A stretch of 64,000 nucleotides of DNA from Alphaproteobacteria bacterium MarineAlpha11_Bin1. Its GTDB lineage: Bacteria; Pseudomonadota; Alphaproteobacteria; MPNO01; UBA830. A program made the translations under genes and the position numbers. Below, one piece after another: positions 1-7,979 of the stretch (position 1 is the stretch's first letter; every line of letters starts with the position of its first letter). Below the pieces are notes generated by a model that saw nothing but the letters and a program-made list of their open reading frames with translations, had not been told where the DNA came from and did no database searches. The stretch is taken from NCBI GenBank assembly GCA_002937455.1, contig PTJZ01000013.1, positions 49,407-113,406 of the forward strand, written 5' to 3'.

Positions 1-459
1 AAGGGGATACTGATCATCACACCTTTATGGAACAATAATGTGACGCCATTTCTGCGATGGAACATGGGTGATTATGTAAGCTGGCAACGTTCCAAGCCGA
101 CTGCCAGTGATCCATTATCAATCTATCCTTTGATTCAACATGCCGCACGAACATCAGGATTCTTCAAGGTTCGCGGTATCAACATCAATCATGCCGATTT
201 TGATGATTATATGATGCTGCAGATGGATGTCGCGGACTATAAGGTTGAGGTCCATGAATCCAAAACGCTTGATGTTTTGCGTGTTTATATTGAAATATCT
301 GACACTGCCAATTATCTCGAGATTTCTGAGCGTATCGCAGGGGAAATCAAGAAACGGTTTGAAGTATCGCCTGAAGTTTTATCATTAGAGTCGGGTACCT
401 TAGAGGCGGAATTCAAAGGTCAAATCAAACAGAACCGATATATAGACGCGCGGGGATAA
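1..459 (+). CDS. PaaK-like CoA ligase (AMP-forming), C-terminal part only
   Basis: The open frame runs in from the left edge (frame 1) and stops at 459, so only the last ~152 residues are present. The visible part resembles the end of phenylacetate-CoA ligase-type adenylating enzymes: an FLRWNMGD segment corresponds to the conserved R-Y-R-T-G-D, and a GFFKVRGININ segment corresponds to the hinge 'GR.DDM..VRG.N.FP' that begins the AMP-binding C-terminal domain. Such enzymes activate an aryl or acyl acid to its CoA thioester through an acyl-adenylate. The usual Asp/Met of the hinge is poorly conserved here, so the substrate is open. A second PaaK-like gene lies at 26610-27782. Family call fairly sure; function of this copy unsure. 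Confidence 0.7.
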   Translation, partial: KGILIITPLWNNNVTPFLRWNMGDYVSWQRSKPTASDPLSIYPLIQHAARTSGFFKVRGININHADFDDYMMLQMDVADYKVEVHESKTLDVLRVYIEISDTANYLEISERIAGEIKKRFEVSPEVLSLESGTLEAEFKGQIKQNRYIDARG

Positions 460-525
460 GCCACGGTACTCACGCTACTCTTTCAAAAGGTATCTTGAAA
501 AAGCTGAAATCGGTGACCTAGTAAT

Positions 526-552
526 GGGCTGTTGATCGGGCGATCCCAGCCC
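526..552 (+). promoter_or_regulatory. Hairpin just upstream of rlmN
   Basis: The outer stem GGGCTG (526-531) pairs with CAGCCC (547-552); the inner stem GATC (534-537) pairs with GATC (542-545) around a GGGC loop. It ends 13 bases before the rlmN ATG. No T-run follows, so an intrinsic terminator for the preceding ligase gene is unlikely; a leader structure in the rlmN mRNA is possible. Structure seen, role inferred. Confidence 0.4.
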
Positions 553-565
553 CTATATTGCGGCC

Positions 566-1684
566 ATGTCAACGAAAACTAATATCTCTAAAGTAGATAG
601 TGTTTCTGAAGCCAATGACGCCCAGATTGATCTAGTGGGACTGACGCGTGAGCAAATGGAGACCACTCTTACAGAGATGGATCTTCCAAGGTTCCGGGCG
701 AAGCAGTTATGGCATTGGATATACCATCACGGTGTGCGTGATTTTTCAGATATGACGACCATATCGAAAAATCTCCAGCCTCAATTCGCAGAGAAATTCA
801 TGATCTCCCGCCCGGATATTGCCACCGAACAAACGTCGAATGACGGCACGCGAAAATGGCTGATGGGATTTACTGACGGGAACCTCGCGGAGGCTGTACA
901 CATTCCAGAAGAAGACCGGGGTGCTGTATGCATCTCTTCCCAGGTAGGCTGCACGTTGAACTGCAGATTTTGCCATACCGGCACTCAGCGGCTTGTTCGA
1001 AATTTGACCCCAAGCGAAATCGTTGGCCAGTTCATGCTAGCCAGAGACTCCTACAATGAATGGCCGTCTTCCAAGGAACCCCGCCGTCTAACTAATATAG
1101 TAATGATGGGTATGGGCGAACCCCTTTATAACTATGACAACATCGTTAAGGCTCTGCACATAATCATGGACGAGGAGGGTATCAACATATCCCGACGCCG
1201 GATCACCTTGTCCACCGCGGGCGTAGTGCCAATGATACCAAAGATTGGGGCAGATCTTGGTATCCAGCTCGCAATATCGCTCCACGCTGTGACTGACGAC
1301 CTGCGTAACGAGATCGTACCGATAAATAAAAAGTATCCAATTGCGGAATTGCTTGATGCGTGTCGCGCCTACCCTACGGCGAAGAACTCGCGTCGGATTA
1401 CGTTCGAGTATGTCATGCTAAAGGGTATCAATGACTCGCCTGCAGATGCTCGAGAGCTTGTTCGCCTTATTAGTGGTATCCCCGCTAAAGTAAATCTCAT
1501 CCCATTTAATCCGTGGCCCGGGTCGCCTTATGAATGTTCTAGCGACGGGGATATTGCGGCATTTGCCGACATTGTTAACATGGCCGGATATTCATCGCCT
1601 GTTCGTACCCCACGAGGACGTGATATACTCGCCGCATGTGGTCAGCTGAAGACGCTCAGCGAGCGGACACGTAAGAACGCCTGA
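566..1684 (+). CDS. rlmN: 23S rRNA (adenine-2503-C2)-methyltransferase / tRNA A37 methyltransferase RlmN
   Basis: This is a radical-SAM methyltransferase that puts a C2-methyl on A2503 of 23S rRNA and, in E. coli, A37 of some tRNAs. The cluster-binding CxxxCxxC is at C129, C133, C136 ([12 protein letters not shown]). The two cysteines of the methyl-transfer mechanism are present: C122 in [12 protein letters not shown] and C358 in ILAACGQL. The GMGEP SAM-binding motif lies near residue 183. At 372 aa the length is normal. The ATG start at 566 fits the family N-terminus with a short extension. It stands alone, 107 bp after the ligase fragment and far from argG. Very sure. Confidence 0.97.
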   Translation: MSTKTNISKVDSVSEANDAQIDLVGLTREQMETTLTEMDLPRFRAKQLWHWIYHHGVRDFSDMTTISKNLQPQFAEKFMISRPDIATEQTSNDGTRKWLMGFTDGNLAEAVHIPEEDRGAVCISSQVGCTLNCRFCHTGTQRLVRNLTPSEIVGQFMLARDSYNEWPSSKEPRRLTNIVMMGMGEPLYNYDNIVKALHIIMDEEGINISRRRITLSTAGVVPMIPKIGADLGIQLAISLHAVTDDLRNEIVPINKKYPIAELLDACRAYPTAKNSRRITFEYVMLKGINDSPADARELVRLISGIPAKVNLIPFNPWPGSPYECSSDGDIAAFADIVNMAGYSSPVRTPRGRDILAACGQLKTLSERTRKNA

Positions 1685-1996
1685 ATAATAATTTACTTAG
1701 CCACGAATGGCCTGGATGGAAGTGCACTTGCCGGCCCCTTTGGAAAATTATAAAAAAATTTGGTTGATTCCGAAGAGTTAAATTCTTCTCTGTGTCTTCG
1801 CATTAGCCAAACTTACCTTTTAGTCGGCCGGCGGAAAAATAAATCTATTCGACAGAAATATTTTCCTGCTAAGTCAGTATTCATGTAAAATCCGAAGTCC
1901 GATAATGTATCTATTGATTTTATGATCCTCACGTTTGCGGCGATGTATTTAATCGGGTGATCGAGGAACCGAATCCTCTTGCTTGCCGCGCCCCGA
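1685..1996. other. Intergenic region between rlmN and the argG leader
   Basis: AT-rich, about 310 bp, with no open frame that looks like a protein and no strong terminator. It should contain the argG promoter, but I cannot fix a -35/-10 pair with confidence. The structured argG leader begins at its right end. Confidence 0.5.
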
Positions 1997-2060
1997 GGAA
2001 TGCCTATACTCCGCGCGATTCCGCACCGCGGGGTATGTATTACGAACCGAGAGGCATTCC
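1997..2060 (+). promoter_or_regulatory. Structured mRNA leader hiding the argG ribosome binding site
   Basis: Two nested inverted repeats abut the argG ATG. Outer: GGAATGCCT (1997-2005) is the exact reverse complement of AGGCATTCC (2052-2060). Inner: ATACTCCGCG (2006-2015) pairs with CGCGGGGTAT (2027-2036), ten pairs with one G-U, around an 11-base loop. The outer right arm ends at the base before the ATG and overlaps the GAGAGG that would be the Shine-Dalgarno, so closing the outer stem should block initiation. The sequence matches no riboswitch class I know. Structure is directly visible; control by arginine or anything else is inference. Confidence 0.6.
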
Positions 2061-3281
2061 ATGGCCACATCAAAACCCGGAGAGGTCAAAAAAGTCGTGC
2101 TCGCCTATTCGGGTGGGCTGGATACATCCGTGATCCTGAAATGGCTGCAGCAGACCTATGAATGCGAGGTCGTTACTTTTACAGCTGATCTGGGGCAGGG
2201 TGAAGAGCTTGACCCGGCGCGCGAAAAGGCTGTCGCGGCAGGTGTAGAAGAAATCTATATTGACGATCTGCGCGAGGAATTTGTCCGGGATTTCGTATTC
2301 CCTATGTTCCGCGCCAATGCACTCTACGAAGGTATCTACCTGCTGGGTACGTCGATCGCGAGACCACTGATTGCCAAACGCCAGATCGAAATCGCTCGAG
2401 AAACCGGGGCAGATGCTGTCAGTCATGGCGCCACCGGCAAAGGAAATGACCAGGTTCGGTTTGAGCTTGGCTATTATTCGCTGGAGCCGGATATCAAGGT
2501 CATAGCACCGTGGCGGGAGTGGGATCTCGATTCACGCACCAAGCTGATGGAATTTGCGCGCTCTAACCAAATCCCGATATCGCGTGATAAGATAGACGAA
2601 CCACCCTATTCAACAGATGCTAATCTTCTGCACATTTCCTATGAGGGTAAGGCCTTGGAAGACCCTTGGATTGAGGCAGATGATGCCATGTATACGCGCT
2701 CAGTCTCCCCTGAAGATTCTCCCGATACGCCAACCTACATTGAAGTCGAATTTCAGGCTGGAGACGCTGTGGCAATAGATGGTCAAAAAATGTCTCCAGC
2801 AGTATTATTGACTAAGCTGAATCAGCTTGGTGGCGCCAACGGTATTGGTCGCATCGACATTGTTGAGAATCGTTATGTAGGCATGAAATCGCGCGGTATA
2901 TATGAAACGCCGGGCGGTACAATCCTCGCGGTGGCCCACCGCGGAATTGAGTCCATCACGCTGGATAGGGGCGCTGCCCATCTAAAAGATGAGCTTATGC
3001 CGCGCTACGCAGAGCTGGTCTATAACGGGTTCTGGTTTTCGCCTGAACGGGAGATGATCCAGTCTGCAGTTGACGAGAGCCAGAAGTATGTTTCCGGCAC
3101 GGTAAGGCTGAAACTATTCAAGGGAGTGGCGAGCGTCGTTGGGCGCAAATCCCCTGTAAGTCTATACTCCGAGCAGCATGTCACTTTCGAGGCCGATAAA
3201 GTCTATGATCAACGAGATGCAGAGGGTTTTATAAAGCTGAATGCCCTGCGTTTGCGGCTAATGAACGCCCGAAAAGGATGA
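2061..3281 (+). CDS. argG: Argininosuccinate synthase
   Basis: It ligates citrulline and aspartate with ATP, the penultimate step of arginine synthesis, in the cytosol. The PP-loop ATP motif is SGGLDTS at residues 17-23; the citrulline/aspartate-binding [13 protein letters not shown] stretch lies near residue 120. I chose the ATG at 2061 because it gives [19 protein letters not shown], the normal family N-terminus, and 406 aa, the usual length. An in-frame ATG at 1983 would add 26 unrelated residues and translate through the leader hairpin. The last codons overlap the transporter start by 4 bp (ATGA), implying coupled translation. argH is not in the window; argB is at 16260. Confidence 0.97.
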   Translation: MATSKPGEVKKVVLAYSGGLDTSVILKWLQQTYECEVVTFTADLGQGEELDPAREKAVAAGVEEIYIDDLREEFVRDFVFPMFRANALYEGIYLLGTSIARPLIAKRQIEIARETGADAVSHGATGKGNDQVRFELGYYSLEPDIKVIAPWREWDLDSRTKLMEFARSNQIPISRDKIDEPPYSTDANLLHISYEGKALEDPWIEADDAMYTRSVSPEDSPDTPTYIEVEFQAGDAVAIDGQKMSPAVLLTKLNQLGGANGIGRIDIVENRYVGMKSRGIYETPGGTILAVAHRGIESITLDRGAAHLKDELMPRYAELVYNGFWFSPEREMIQSAVDESQKYVSGTVRLKLFKGVASVVGRKSPVSLYSEQHVTFEADKVYDQRDAEGFIKLNALRLRLMNARKG

Positions 3282-4159
3282 TGGATGGTGCTGGGATCAC
3301 GAGACCCCGATTTCTGATTTCTGCCTTCTGGGCAATTCTAGCCGCCGCCAGCTTTGCCGTTATGATAGCTAGCGTTCGTTATATGGACGGTAAGTTTGAC
3401 GCGTTTGAGATTGTTTTCTTTCGCGCCCTGATCGGCGTATTTATCGTCATACCGCTTGTTTCGAGATCGGGTTTTTCTGCGCTGCGGACTAACCGGCTTC
3501 CGATGCACTTGGTACGCACGGTTTTTGCGCTTTTCGCCATGGCTACCCTTTATTATGCGCTGCCCTTTATTCCTGTAGCTCAGGCCGTAGCACTCACATT
3601 CTTGATACCCCTATTCACAACTGTAGCGGCAGGCACAGTGCTGGGCGAAACGGTGAGTATACATCGTTGGGGGGCGACTCTGGTTGGTTTCGGGGGTGCA
3701 CTAATTATTATACGTCCTGGGTTCGTCGATATCAGTTTACCGATTCTGCTCGTAGTTCTTTCTTCGGCGCTCTACGCCGGAGCATGGTCGAGTGTTAAGA
3801 TTCTGACTAAGACGGAATCAGCCGCTGCGACGGTATTTTGGATGAACCTGCTGATGGTTCCTCTGACCGCGATCCCGCTAATTTTTGTCTGGGAGAATCC
3901 CGGATCGGAAGATGTCGTGCCAATCGCCTTCATGGCGTTGTCGGGGTGGGCGGCACATTTCTGCCAAGCTCGGGCGTTTGCAACTGCAGATGCCAGTTCC
4001 GTTATGCCATTCGACTTCCTTCGCTTGCCATTGGGCGCGTTATTTGGATATCTACTTTTCAGCGAACTGATAGACGGGTGGACATGGGCGGGGGCGGTGG
4101 TGATTTTTCTTGCCGGATACTACATTTCGCGTCGCGAGGCTCGCAAAAACAGAAACTAA
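3278..4159 (+). CDS. EamA/DMT-family permease
   Basis: Inner-membrane transporter of the drug/metabolite transporter superfamily with about ten hydrophobic segments formed by two EamA repeats. At 293 aa it is of typical length. Substrate is unknown. The second repeat carries the motif [19 protein letters not shown], shared in variant form with the transporters at 54888 and 58473, so the three are paralogues. It is translationally coupled to argG by a 4-bp overlap, which hints at export of an amino acid or related compound, but this is inference only. Confidence 0.85.
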   Translation: MMDGAGITRPRFLISAFWAILAAASFAVMIASVRYMDGKFDAFEIVFFRALIGVFIVIPLVSRSGFSALRTNRLPMHLVRTVFALFAMATLYYALPFIPVAQAVALTFLIPLFTTVAAGTVLGETVSIHRWGATLVGFGGALIIIRPGFVDISLPILLVVLSSALYAGAWSSVKILTKTESAAATVFWMNLLMVPLTAIPLIFVWENPGSEDVVPIAFMALSGWAAHFCQARAFATADASSVMPFDFLRLPLGALFGYLLFSELIDGWTWAGAVVIFLAGYYISRREARKNRN

Positions 4160-4539
4160 CTCCCAAACAAATGGGAATCGCTTCTTAAAGGTTAGAGTCT
4201 CAGAGAAAGCCATTATATTCTCTATAAATTTGACGAGCACGGTCTTGCCAAATCAACCACTCTTAATTAATCGCAAGCGCCTCTGCCCATAACTCGAAAG
4301 AGATATTATGTCCCGTCTTGGGTGGGGTCTTGCGGCAATATAGGTTGACGGCATTTTATGCTACGAAATATCGCGTTTTCACTGTAGCAAAACCCATAAA
4401 AATTCCAACGATGTTACCTTAGCCACATCCATTCCTGCCAAGGTAAGCGGTATTGATCCGGATGCATCGCAGAGCTATTTAATATTCGGACGTAGACATT
4501 CGATCATCGAATACTGAGAAATAAGTAAAAAACGCTTTT
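4160..4539. other. Intergenic region between convergent transporter and folD
   Basis: This 380-bp stretch holds no credible gene. Visible structure: a perfect 15-bp palindrome ATTCGATCATCGAAT at 4498-4512, and TTACCTT/AAGGTAA arms around 4415-4446. Immediately beyond folD, on the minus strand, AAAAAGCGTTTTTT gives a weak A/T hairpin that may help end folD transcription. No strong terminator found. Confidence 0.4.
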
Positions 4540-5430
4540 TCAGATTTTAGGCACTTCGATTTGGTACTGCCGGCAGGTGGCGATCAACGTGTTGCGCAGT
4601 AGGCACGCAATAGTAATGGGACCGACCCCGCCAGGTACTGGCGTGATAGCCCTGGCGTTTTGGACCGCTTCATCAAACGCAACGTCTCCGACAAGGCGCG
4701 TTTTATCTTTCGTTTTGTTCGGCACCCTATTGATGCCAACGTCGATAACCGTTGCTCCTGGCTTGATCCAGTCTCCTTTTATCATTTCCGGGCATCCGAC
4801 TGCCGCGATCAAGATGTCTGCTTCGCGACAGATAGCAGAAAGATTGGCAGTTCGGGAATGGGCTATGGTAACCGTGCAGTTAGCGTCTAGTAGGAGTTGT
4901 GCCATAGGTTTGCCCACGATATTAGATCGCCCCACTACAACGGCATTTAAGCCGGATAGATCGCCCAGAATATGTTCTAACAGCATGCGACAGCCCAGCG
5001 GTGTGCAGGGCACCATGCCCCAACGACCGGTCGCCAGTGCACCTACATTGCGGGGGTGAAACCCGTCAACATCTTTCCCTGGGTCAATGGCATCAATTAT
5101 AGAGTCGGGACGGATGTGATCAGGTAGGGGTAATTGAATCAAAATACCATTAACCGCAGGGTCGTTGTTCAGTTTATCTATTATAGCTATCAGCTCTTCC
5201 TCTTGGGTGTTTTGGGACAGGGTTTCACCCAGCGAGAGCATCCCGATCTCTTGCGTTTTTTCATTCTTATTTCTTATATATATCTGGCTTGCTGGATCCT
5301 CACCGACTATTACGGTGGCCAATCTAGGGACTAGAGAATGGTTCTCGATGAGTTTGGCCGTTTCGGCTTTGACTCTATCGATAAGGTTTGCCGCGAATCC
5401 TTTGCAGTCAATTATAATGCCATCTGTCAT
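4540..5430 (-). CDS. folD: Bifunctional methylene-THF dehydrogenase / methenyl-THF cyclohydrolase
   Basis: It interconverts 5,10-methylene-, methenyl- and 10-formyl-tetrahydrofolate using NADP, feeding purine synthesis and the formyl donor used by Fmt (11075). The catalytic Y51xxxK55 lies in [14 protein letters not shown]. The NADP-binding GRSNIVGKP is near residue 167 and the C-terminal [10 protein letters not shown] signature is intact. At 296 aa it is full length. It follows yggT by 9 bp on the same strand, so the two probably form an operon. Very sure. Confidence 0.97.
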   Translation of the reverse strand: MTDGIIIDCKGFAANLIDRVKAETAKLIENHSLVPRLATVIVGEDPASQIYIRNKNEKTQEIGMLSLGETLSQNTQEEELIAIIDKLNNDPAVNGILIQLPLPDHIRPDSIIDAIDPGKDVDGFHPRNVGALATGRWGMVPCTPLGCRMLLEHILGDLSGLNAVVVGRSNIVGKPMAQLLLDANCTVTIAHSRTANLSAICREADILIAAVGCPEMIKGDWIKPGATVIDVGINRVPNKTKDKTRLVGDVAFDEAVQNARAITPVPGGVGPITIACLLRNTLIATCRQYQIEVPKI

Positions 5431-5439
5431 CGTGGAATA

Positions 5440-5742
5440 TTAGGAAACAATCCAGATATAAATTTGTTGAAGAATTCCATCTTTTAGGAAAAGCAGAAGC
5501 AGTATTGCAATAAGAGGGGAGAAGTCGATACCGCCGAAATTCGGGAGTAGGTTGCGGATTGGCTGAAGCATCGGCTCAGTCAACCGGTAAAGTGTATTGC
5601 CAGCGACATAGATAAACCGATTGCTGGTATTGACGACCTTAAAAGCAATTAGCCAACTCATGATAGCGGAGATAATGAAACACCATATGTAAAGGTTGAC
5701 TACGACGTCGAGAAGATTGAACAGGGTGGCGACTAGCTGCAT
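5440..5742 (-). CDS. yggT: YggT family membrane protein
   Basis: Small (100 aa) inner-membrane protein with two hydrophobic stretches, at residues ~8-32 and ~73-98. The amphipathic segment between them has the characteristic YRLTEPMLQPIRNLLP, and is followed by GGIDFSPLIAILLL. These are hallmarks of the YggT family, whose role is poorly defined (osmotic tolerance and cell-division links have been proposed). It lies 9 bp upstream of folD, a common alphaproteobacterial pairing. Confidence 0.9.
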   Translation of the reverse strand: MQLVATLFNLLDVVVNLYIWCFIISAIMSWLIAFKVVNTSNRFIYVAGNTLYRLTEPMLQPIRNLLPNFGGIDFSPLIAILLLLFLKDGILQQIYIWIVS

Positions 5743-5869
5743 GTAAGAAGGGTGCCTGTGAGTAGTGAAATTACAGGGTAACGGCGGCCTGTTCTAGGTG
5801 CAAGCGGTTCGCTTGAAGCGGCCGGAGGAGAGATCTAATATTAACTCAGATGAATTCGTTTTAGCTTGC

Positions 5870-5898
5870 TTGACAGATATCGGCTTCGTCCACATTAT
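5870..5898 (+). promoter_or_regulatory. Sigma-70 type promoter for tRNA-Ala
   Basis: A perfect -35 TTGACA (5870-5875) is followed, after 17 bp, by CATTAT (5893-5898). The tRNA starts 32 bp downstream, consistent with a short 5' leader for RNase P to remove. Elements seen; activity inferred. Confidence 0.65.
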
Positions 5899-5930
5899 CC
5901 GCCCGCTTGATCCTCAGGGATTGGCACCGT

Positions 5931-6006
5931 GGGGCCGTAGCTCAGCTGGGAGAGCGCTGCGTTCGCAATGCAGAGGTCGGGAGTTCGATCCTCCTCGGCT
6001 CCACCA
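5931..6006 (+). tRNA. tRNA-Ala (anticodon CGC)
   Basis: Complete cloverleaf: acceptor GGGGCCG/CGGCTCC, D-arm GCTC...GAGC, anticodon stem CTGCG/TGCAG with loop TTCGCAA giving anticodon CGC (reads GCG), T-arm GGGAG/CTCCT with TTCGATC loop, and encoded ACCA 3' end. An open frame of 110 codons spans it but is spurious. Confidence 0.97.
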
Positions 6007-6140
6007 TCCTTCTCCCAGCTACCTTAAGCTACGGACCGGTCTCTATGTTGCCGAGTTCCCAAATAAAATTACTATGAGAAATCTTTCGAAGTCCGAGGAA
6101 ACTAACTGCCTATTTTTCGCGGGCGGCTAGTACACGCAGG

Positions 6141-6184
6141 AAGGGCGGCTATTGACGCCGCCCTTGTCATTCTCTCTCTTTTTA
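6141..6184 (+). terminator. Rho-independent terminator downstream of tRNA-Ala
   Basis: AAGGGCGGC (6141-6149) pairs with GCCGCCCTT (6157-6165) around a 7-base loop, then a pyrimidine tract ending in TTTTT follows. The T-run lies on the plus-strand side only, so it serves the tRNA transcript rather than the convergent peroxiredoxin gene. Confidence 0.7.
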
Positions 6185-6187
6185 CCT

Positions 6188-6640
6188 TCAGGACATATTG
6201 TCCAGATTGCTTATAACCTGTTCGGGATGGTCCGCCGGTGTCACCTCTTCATATGTGACGGCGACATGTCCGTCCGGCCCGATCAATACTGATTTGCGTG
6301 GTGATCGGGCATTATCAATTTCAGAAACGCCGAATGCGATGGATGCAGCGCCATCTTCATCACTCAACAAGTCGTAGGGAAAAGAGAATTTATCGCGAAA
6401 CGCACCGTTAACCGACGGGCTATCATATGAAATACCGACTATCGAGGCGTTACGGTCTTCGAAGTCTTGGATTCTATCACGGAACCCGTTGCCCTCTATG
6501 GTTCAGCCAGGTGTATCGGCTTTGGGGTACCACCAGAGCAAGACATAGCGACCGGCGAAATCGTCTTTTTTCACCGTCTTTCCGTCCTGGTTCGGGAGGC
6601 TGAAATCCGGCGCGTTGAGCCCGGCGGCTATTAATGCCAT
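6188..6640 (-). CDS. Selenocysteine-containing peroxiredoxin (Bcp/PrxQ type), TGA read as Sec at residue 46
   Basis: Thiol (here selenol) peroxidase that would reduce hydrogen and alkyl peroxides. Read from ATG at 6640, the frame begins MALIAAGLNAPDFSLPNQDG and runs to TGA at 6188 (150 residues), with one internal TGA at 6503-6505. That codon falls at the peroxidatic position: P39-K-A-D-T43-P-G-[TGA46]-T-I-E-G matches the Prx consensus PxxxTxxC, and FRD follows as in Bcp. Everything after it stays in frame and typical, including the catalytic-Arg region SPRKSVLIGPDG. The protein has no cysteine anywhere, so the C-x4-C resolving cysteine of PrxQ is absent (Asn51 there): a one-Sec enzyme. A stem-loop fitting bacterial SECIS rules follows the TGA. 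A nonsense mutation is the alternative, but loss of exactly this codon with no other decay makes it unlikely. Sec machinery is not in this window. Confidence 0.85.
6469..6505 (-). promoter_or_regulatory. Candidate bacterial SECIS element after the in-frame TGA
   Basis: Reading the minus strand, TGA (6505-6503) is followed by 15 bases, then GGGTTC (6487-6482) pairs with GAATCC (6474-6469), six pairs with one G-U, around the loop CGTGATA. The loop has a G among its first two bases and begins 21 bases after the TGA, which fits the published description of SelB-binding bSECIS hairpins. An alternative fold, ACG-GGTTC-CGT, puts GG at the loop start. Base pairing is seen; SelB binding is inferred. 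Confidence 0.55.
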
Positions 6641-6760
6641 TCAGATTTTCTCCATTATAGGTATCGTAGATACCAAGTTTAGCACTTGACCATGAGACTC
6701 TACATAGTCTTGAGAAAAAATATTCAAAACGCCAAGTATTTGGCAAACCGATCCGGTCAT

Positions 6761-6940
6761 TTAAACGAAATCGGGTTCGCTGCGTTTCCGGCAACGCAGA
6801 CACAGGCGGTTGTGCCAACCTTCGCTAGCAAATTTTTCGCCGCAAGACATACAGTTGCGGTCTGTAGGTACATCACTTACAGCACGATGATCCATTACTA
6901 GTTCTTCGGCTTCCAGCGAGCTTGTGTTCGATTCGCTCAT
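6761..6940 (-). CDS. Small protein with two CxxC pairs (putative zinc ribbon)
   Basis: 59 aa from ATG at 6940, which has a good AGGGAG ribosome site 8-9 bases upstream; a TTG one codon earlier is less likely. The C-terminal half holds C-x2-C (CMSCGEKF) and C-x2-C (CLRCRK), spaced like a small zinc ribbon, with a Trp-His between. The N-terminal third is acidic and low-complexity. I do not recognise the family. It lies 120 bp upstream of the selenoperoxiredoxin on the same strand, so the two may share a transcript; the cysteines could bind zinc or, less likely, act as a thiol partner. Confidence 0.6.
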   Translation of the reverse strand: MSESNTSSLEAEELVMDHRAVSDVPTDRNCMSCGEKFASEGWHNRLCLRCRKRSEPDFV

Positions 6941-6962
6941 CAAATGGCTCCCTTTTACTACT

Positions 6963-6979
6963 CGATTACGATGTAATCG
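6963..6979. promoter_or_regulatory. Perfect 7-bp inverted repeat upstream of the CxxC protein
   Basis: CGATTAC-GAT-GTAATCG, ending about 23 bp before the start codon at 6940. It could be an operator or a 5'-UTR hairpin. A second hairpin CCACC-CTCTC-GGTGG lies at 6993-7007. Repeats seen; function unknown. Confidence 0.4.
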
Positions 6980-7351
6980 TCGGTTGTCCCAACCACCCTC
7001 TCGGTGGCACTATATCTTTACGCACATAGGCGAATTACCTGGCGTAATTCCGCGTTATTTCAACACCCTTACATTGAGTATCCGGCTTCGGAAACTTCAG
7101 TGTCAGCGGTTTTTACTTTGGGATTTTTATCCCATATTTGCCCACACAAGCGGCAAATAGACCTTCCATTCGGTTAGGTATGTGGCGAGTGTTGATCCCC
7201 GCTATCATCAATTCCCTAACACACGCACCTTTTAGCATAAAATCGCCCAAAAAGGGTAGAAAATCCTTATACCCACATGGCATCGGCTGATAAATTCATA
7301 GAGCTGGGAGAATCGCCGTAAATTGCAGCTGTTCGGGCGACTAAAGCGTTT
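6980..7351. other. Intergenic region, about 370 bp
   Basis: No credible open frame. Apart from the hairpin at 6993-7007 I see no recognisable RNA or promoter. It lies downstream of the GlcG/HbpS-like gene (which ends at 7352) and upstream of the CxxC protein gene, both on the minus strand. Confidence 0.4.
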
Positions 7352-7774
7352 CTAAAAGGACATACTCGACGGGATTGCTGCGATAGCGGCGGCCGCCACC
7401 TCGCGATCCTGCTCCCCTGTGCCTGATCCTACGCCAACACCGCCGATACAGTGACCGTCGACAATAATCGGCAGGCCGCCAGGTAGGTTAATCCGTTGGC
7501 CGTCGGTGCCAATCGCCAGTTTTATGTCGACACCTTCCATCAGGCCACCCGAAGGATCGCCATAACAGGCGGCTGTGCGGGCCTTACGTATAGATGTCTC
7601 CATAGACATATGAAAAGCACCGTTCATACGAATGAATGCTAGCAGGTTGCCACCATTATCCACGATTGAAATACACTGAGGCTGGTTCATCTCTGCCGCC
7701 TTCGTTATACCTGCGTTCAGTGCAGTTAGAGCACCTTCATGTGTGAGTTTCAGAAACTGTTCTGTTTCGGCCAT
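7352..7774 (-). CDS. GlcG/HbpS-like protein (DUF336 family)
   Basis: 140 aa. The family fold is shared by heme-binding HbpS and GlcG; roles proposed include heme or corrinoid binding and glycolate-related metabolism, but most members are uncharacterised. Typical features are present: an N-terminal helix with ALNAGITKAAEM, ISIVDNGGNLLAFIRM, a central KARTAACYG, and the glycine-rich GGLPIIVDGHCIGGVGVGSGTGEQD. I start at the ATG 7774 because GGAGG sits 8 bases before it; an upstream ATG at 7789 overlaps that site. It stands between the CxxC gene and an MFS transporter on the same strand. Confidence 0.85.
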   Translation of the reverse strand: MAETEQFLKLTHEGALTALNAGITKAAEMNQPQCISIVDNGGNLLAFIRMNGAFHMSMETSIRKARTAACYGDPSGGLMEGVDIKLAIGTDGQRINLPGGLPIIVDGHCIGGVGVGSGTGEQDREVAAAAIAAIPSSMSF

Positions 7775-7979
7775 AATGTCATCCTCCATTACAAATGATT
7801 GTCAGTTGTCCACCAGCTTCAGCGCTGTGCGACCATAGGATCTTTTTCACGGTGAGTTAACAGTGAGTGGTGATTTTTAGACCTAATACAGCCTAATCAA
7901 AGAGATGCAAGGCGCGACACTGAGAGCCTTATAAATAACACAGTTCACTCAAAAGTCTGTGTCTACTTCCATCCAAATT

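Noticed and set aside
1813..2073. 86-residue minus-strand open frame covering the argG leader
   Set aside because: No homology visible, no ribosome site, and it overlaps the hairpin leader; likely chance.
5798..6130. Open frame of 110 codons across the tRNA-Ala region
   Set aside because: It runs through the complete tRNA and its promoter, has no family resemblance, and no ribosome site.
6188..6640. Peroxiredoxin as a pseudogene
   Set aside because: The only stop is TGA at the catalytic Cys, with everything after it intact and a SECIS-like stem; a random nonsense hit at just this codon is unlikely. Kept as an alternative in case no Sec machinery exists.
6188..6640. TGA reassigned to tryptophan genome-wide
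   Set aside because: Many genes here end with TGA at family-correct positions (argG, folD, rpmH, the peroxiredoxin itself), so TGA is a normal stop.
6477..6818. A separate 113-residue protein ending in the peroxiredoxin's 5' half
   Set aside because: It is in another frame and shows no family features; the true peroxiredoxin frame starts at 6640 and continues past the TGA.
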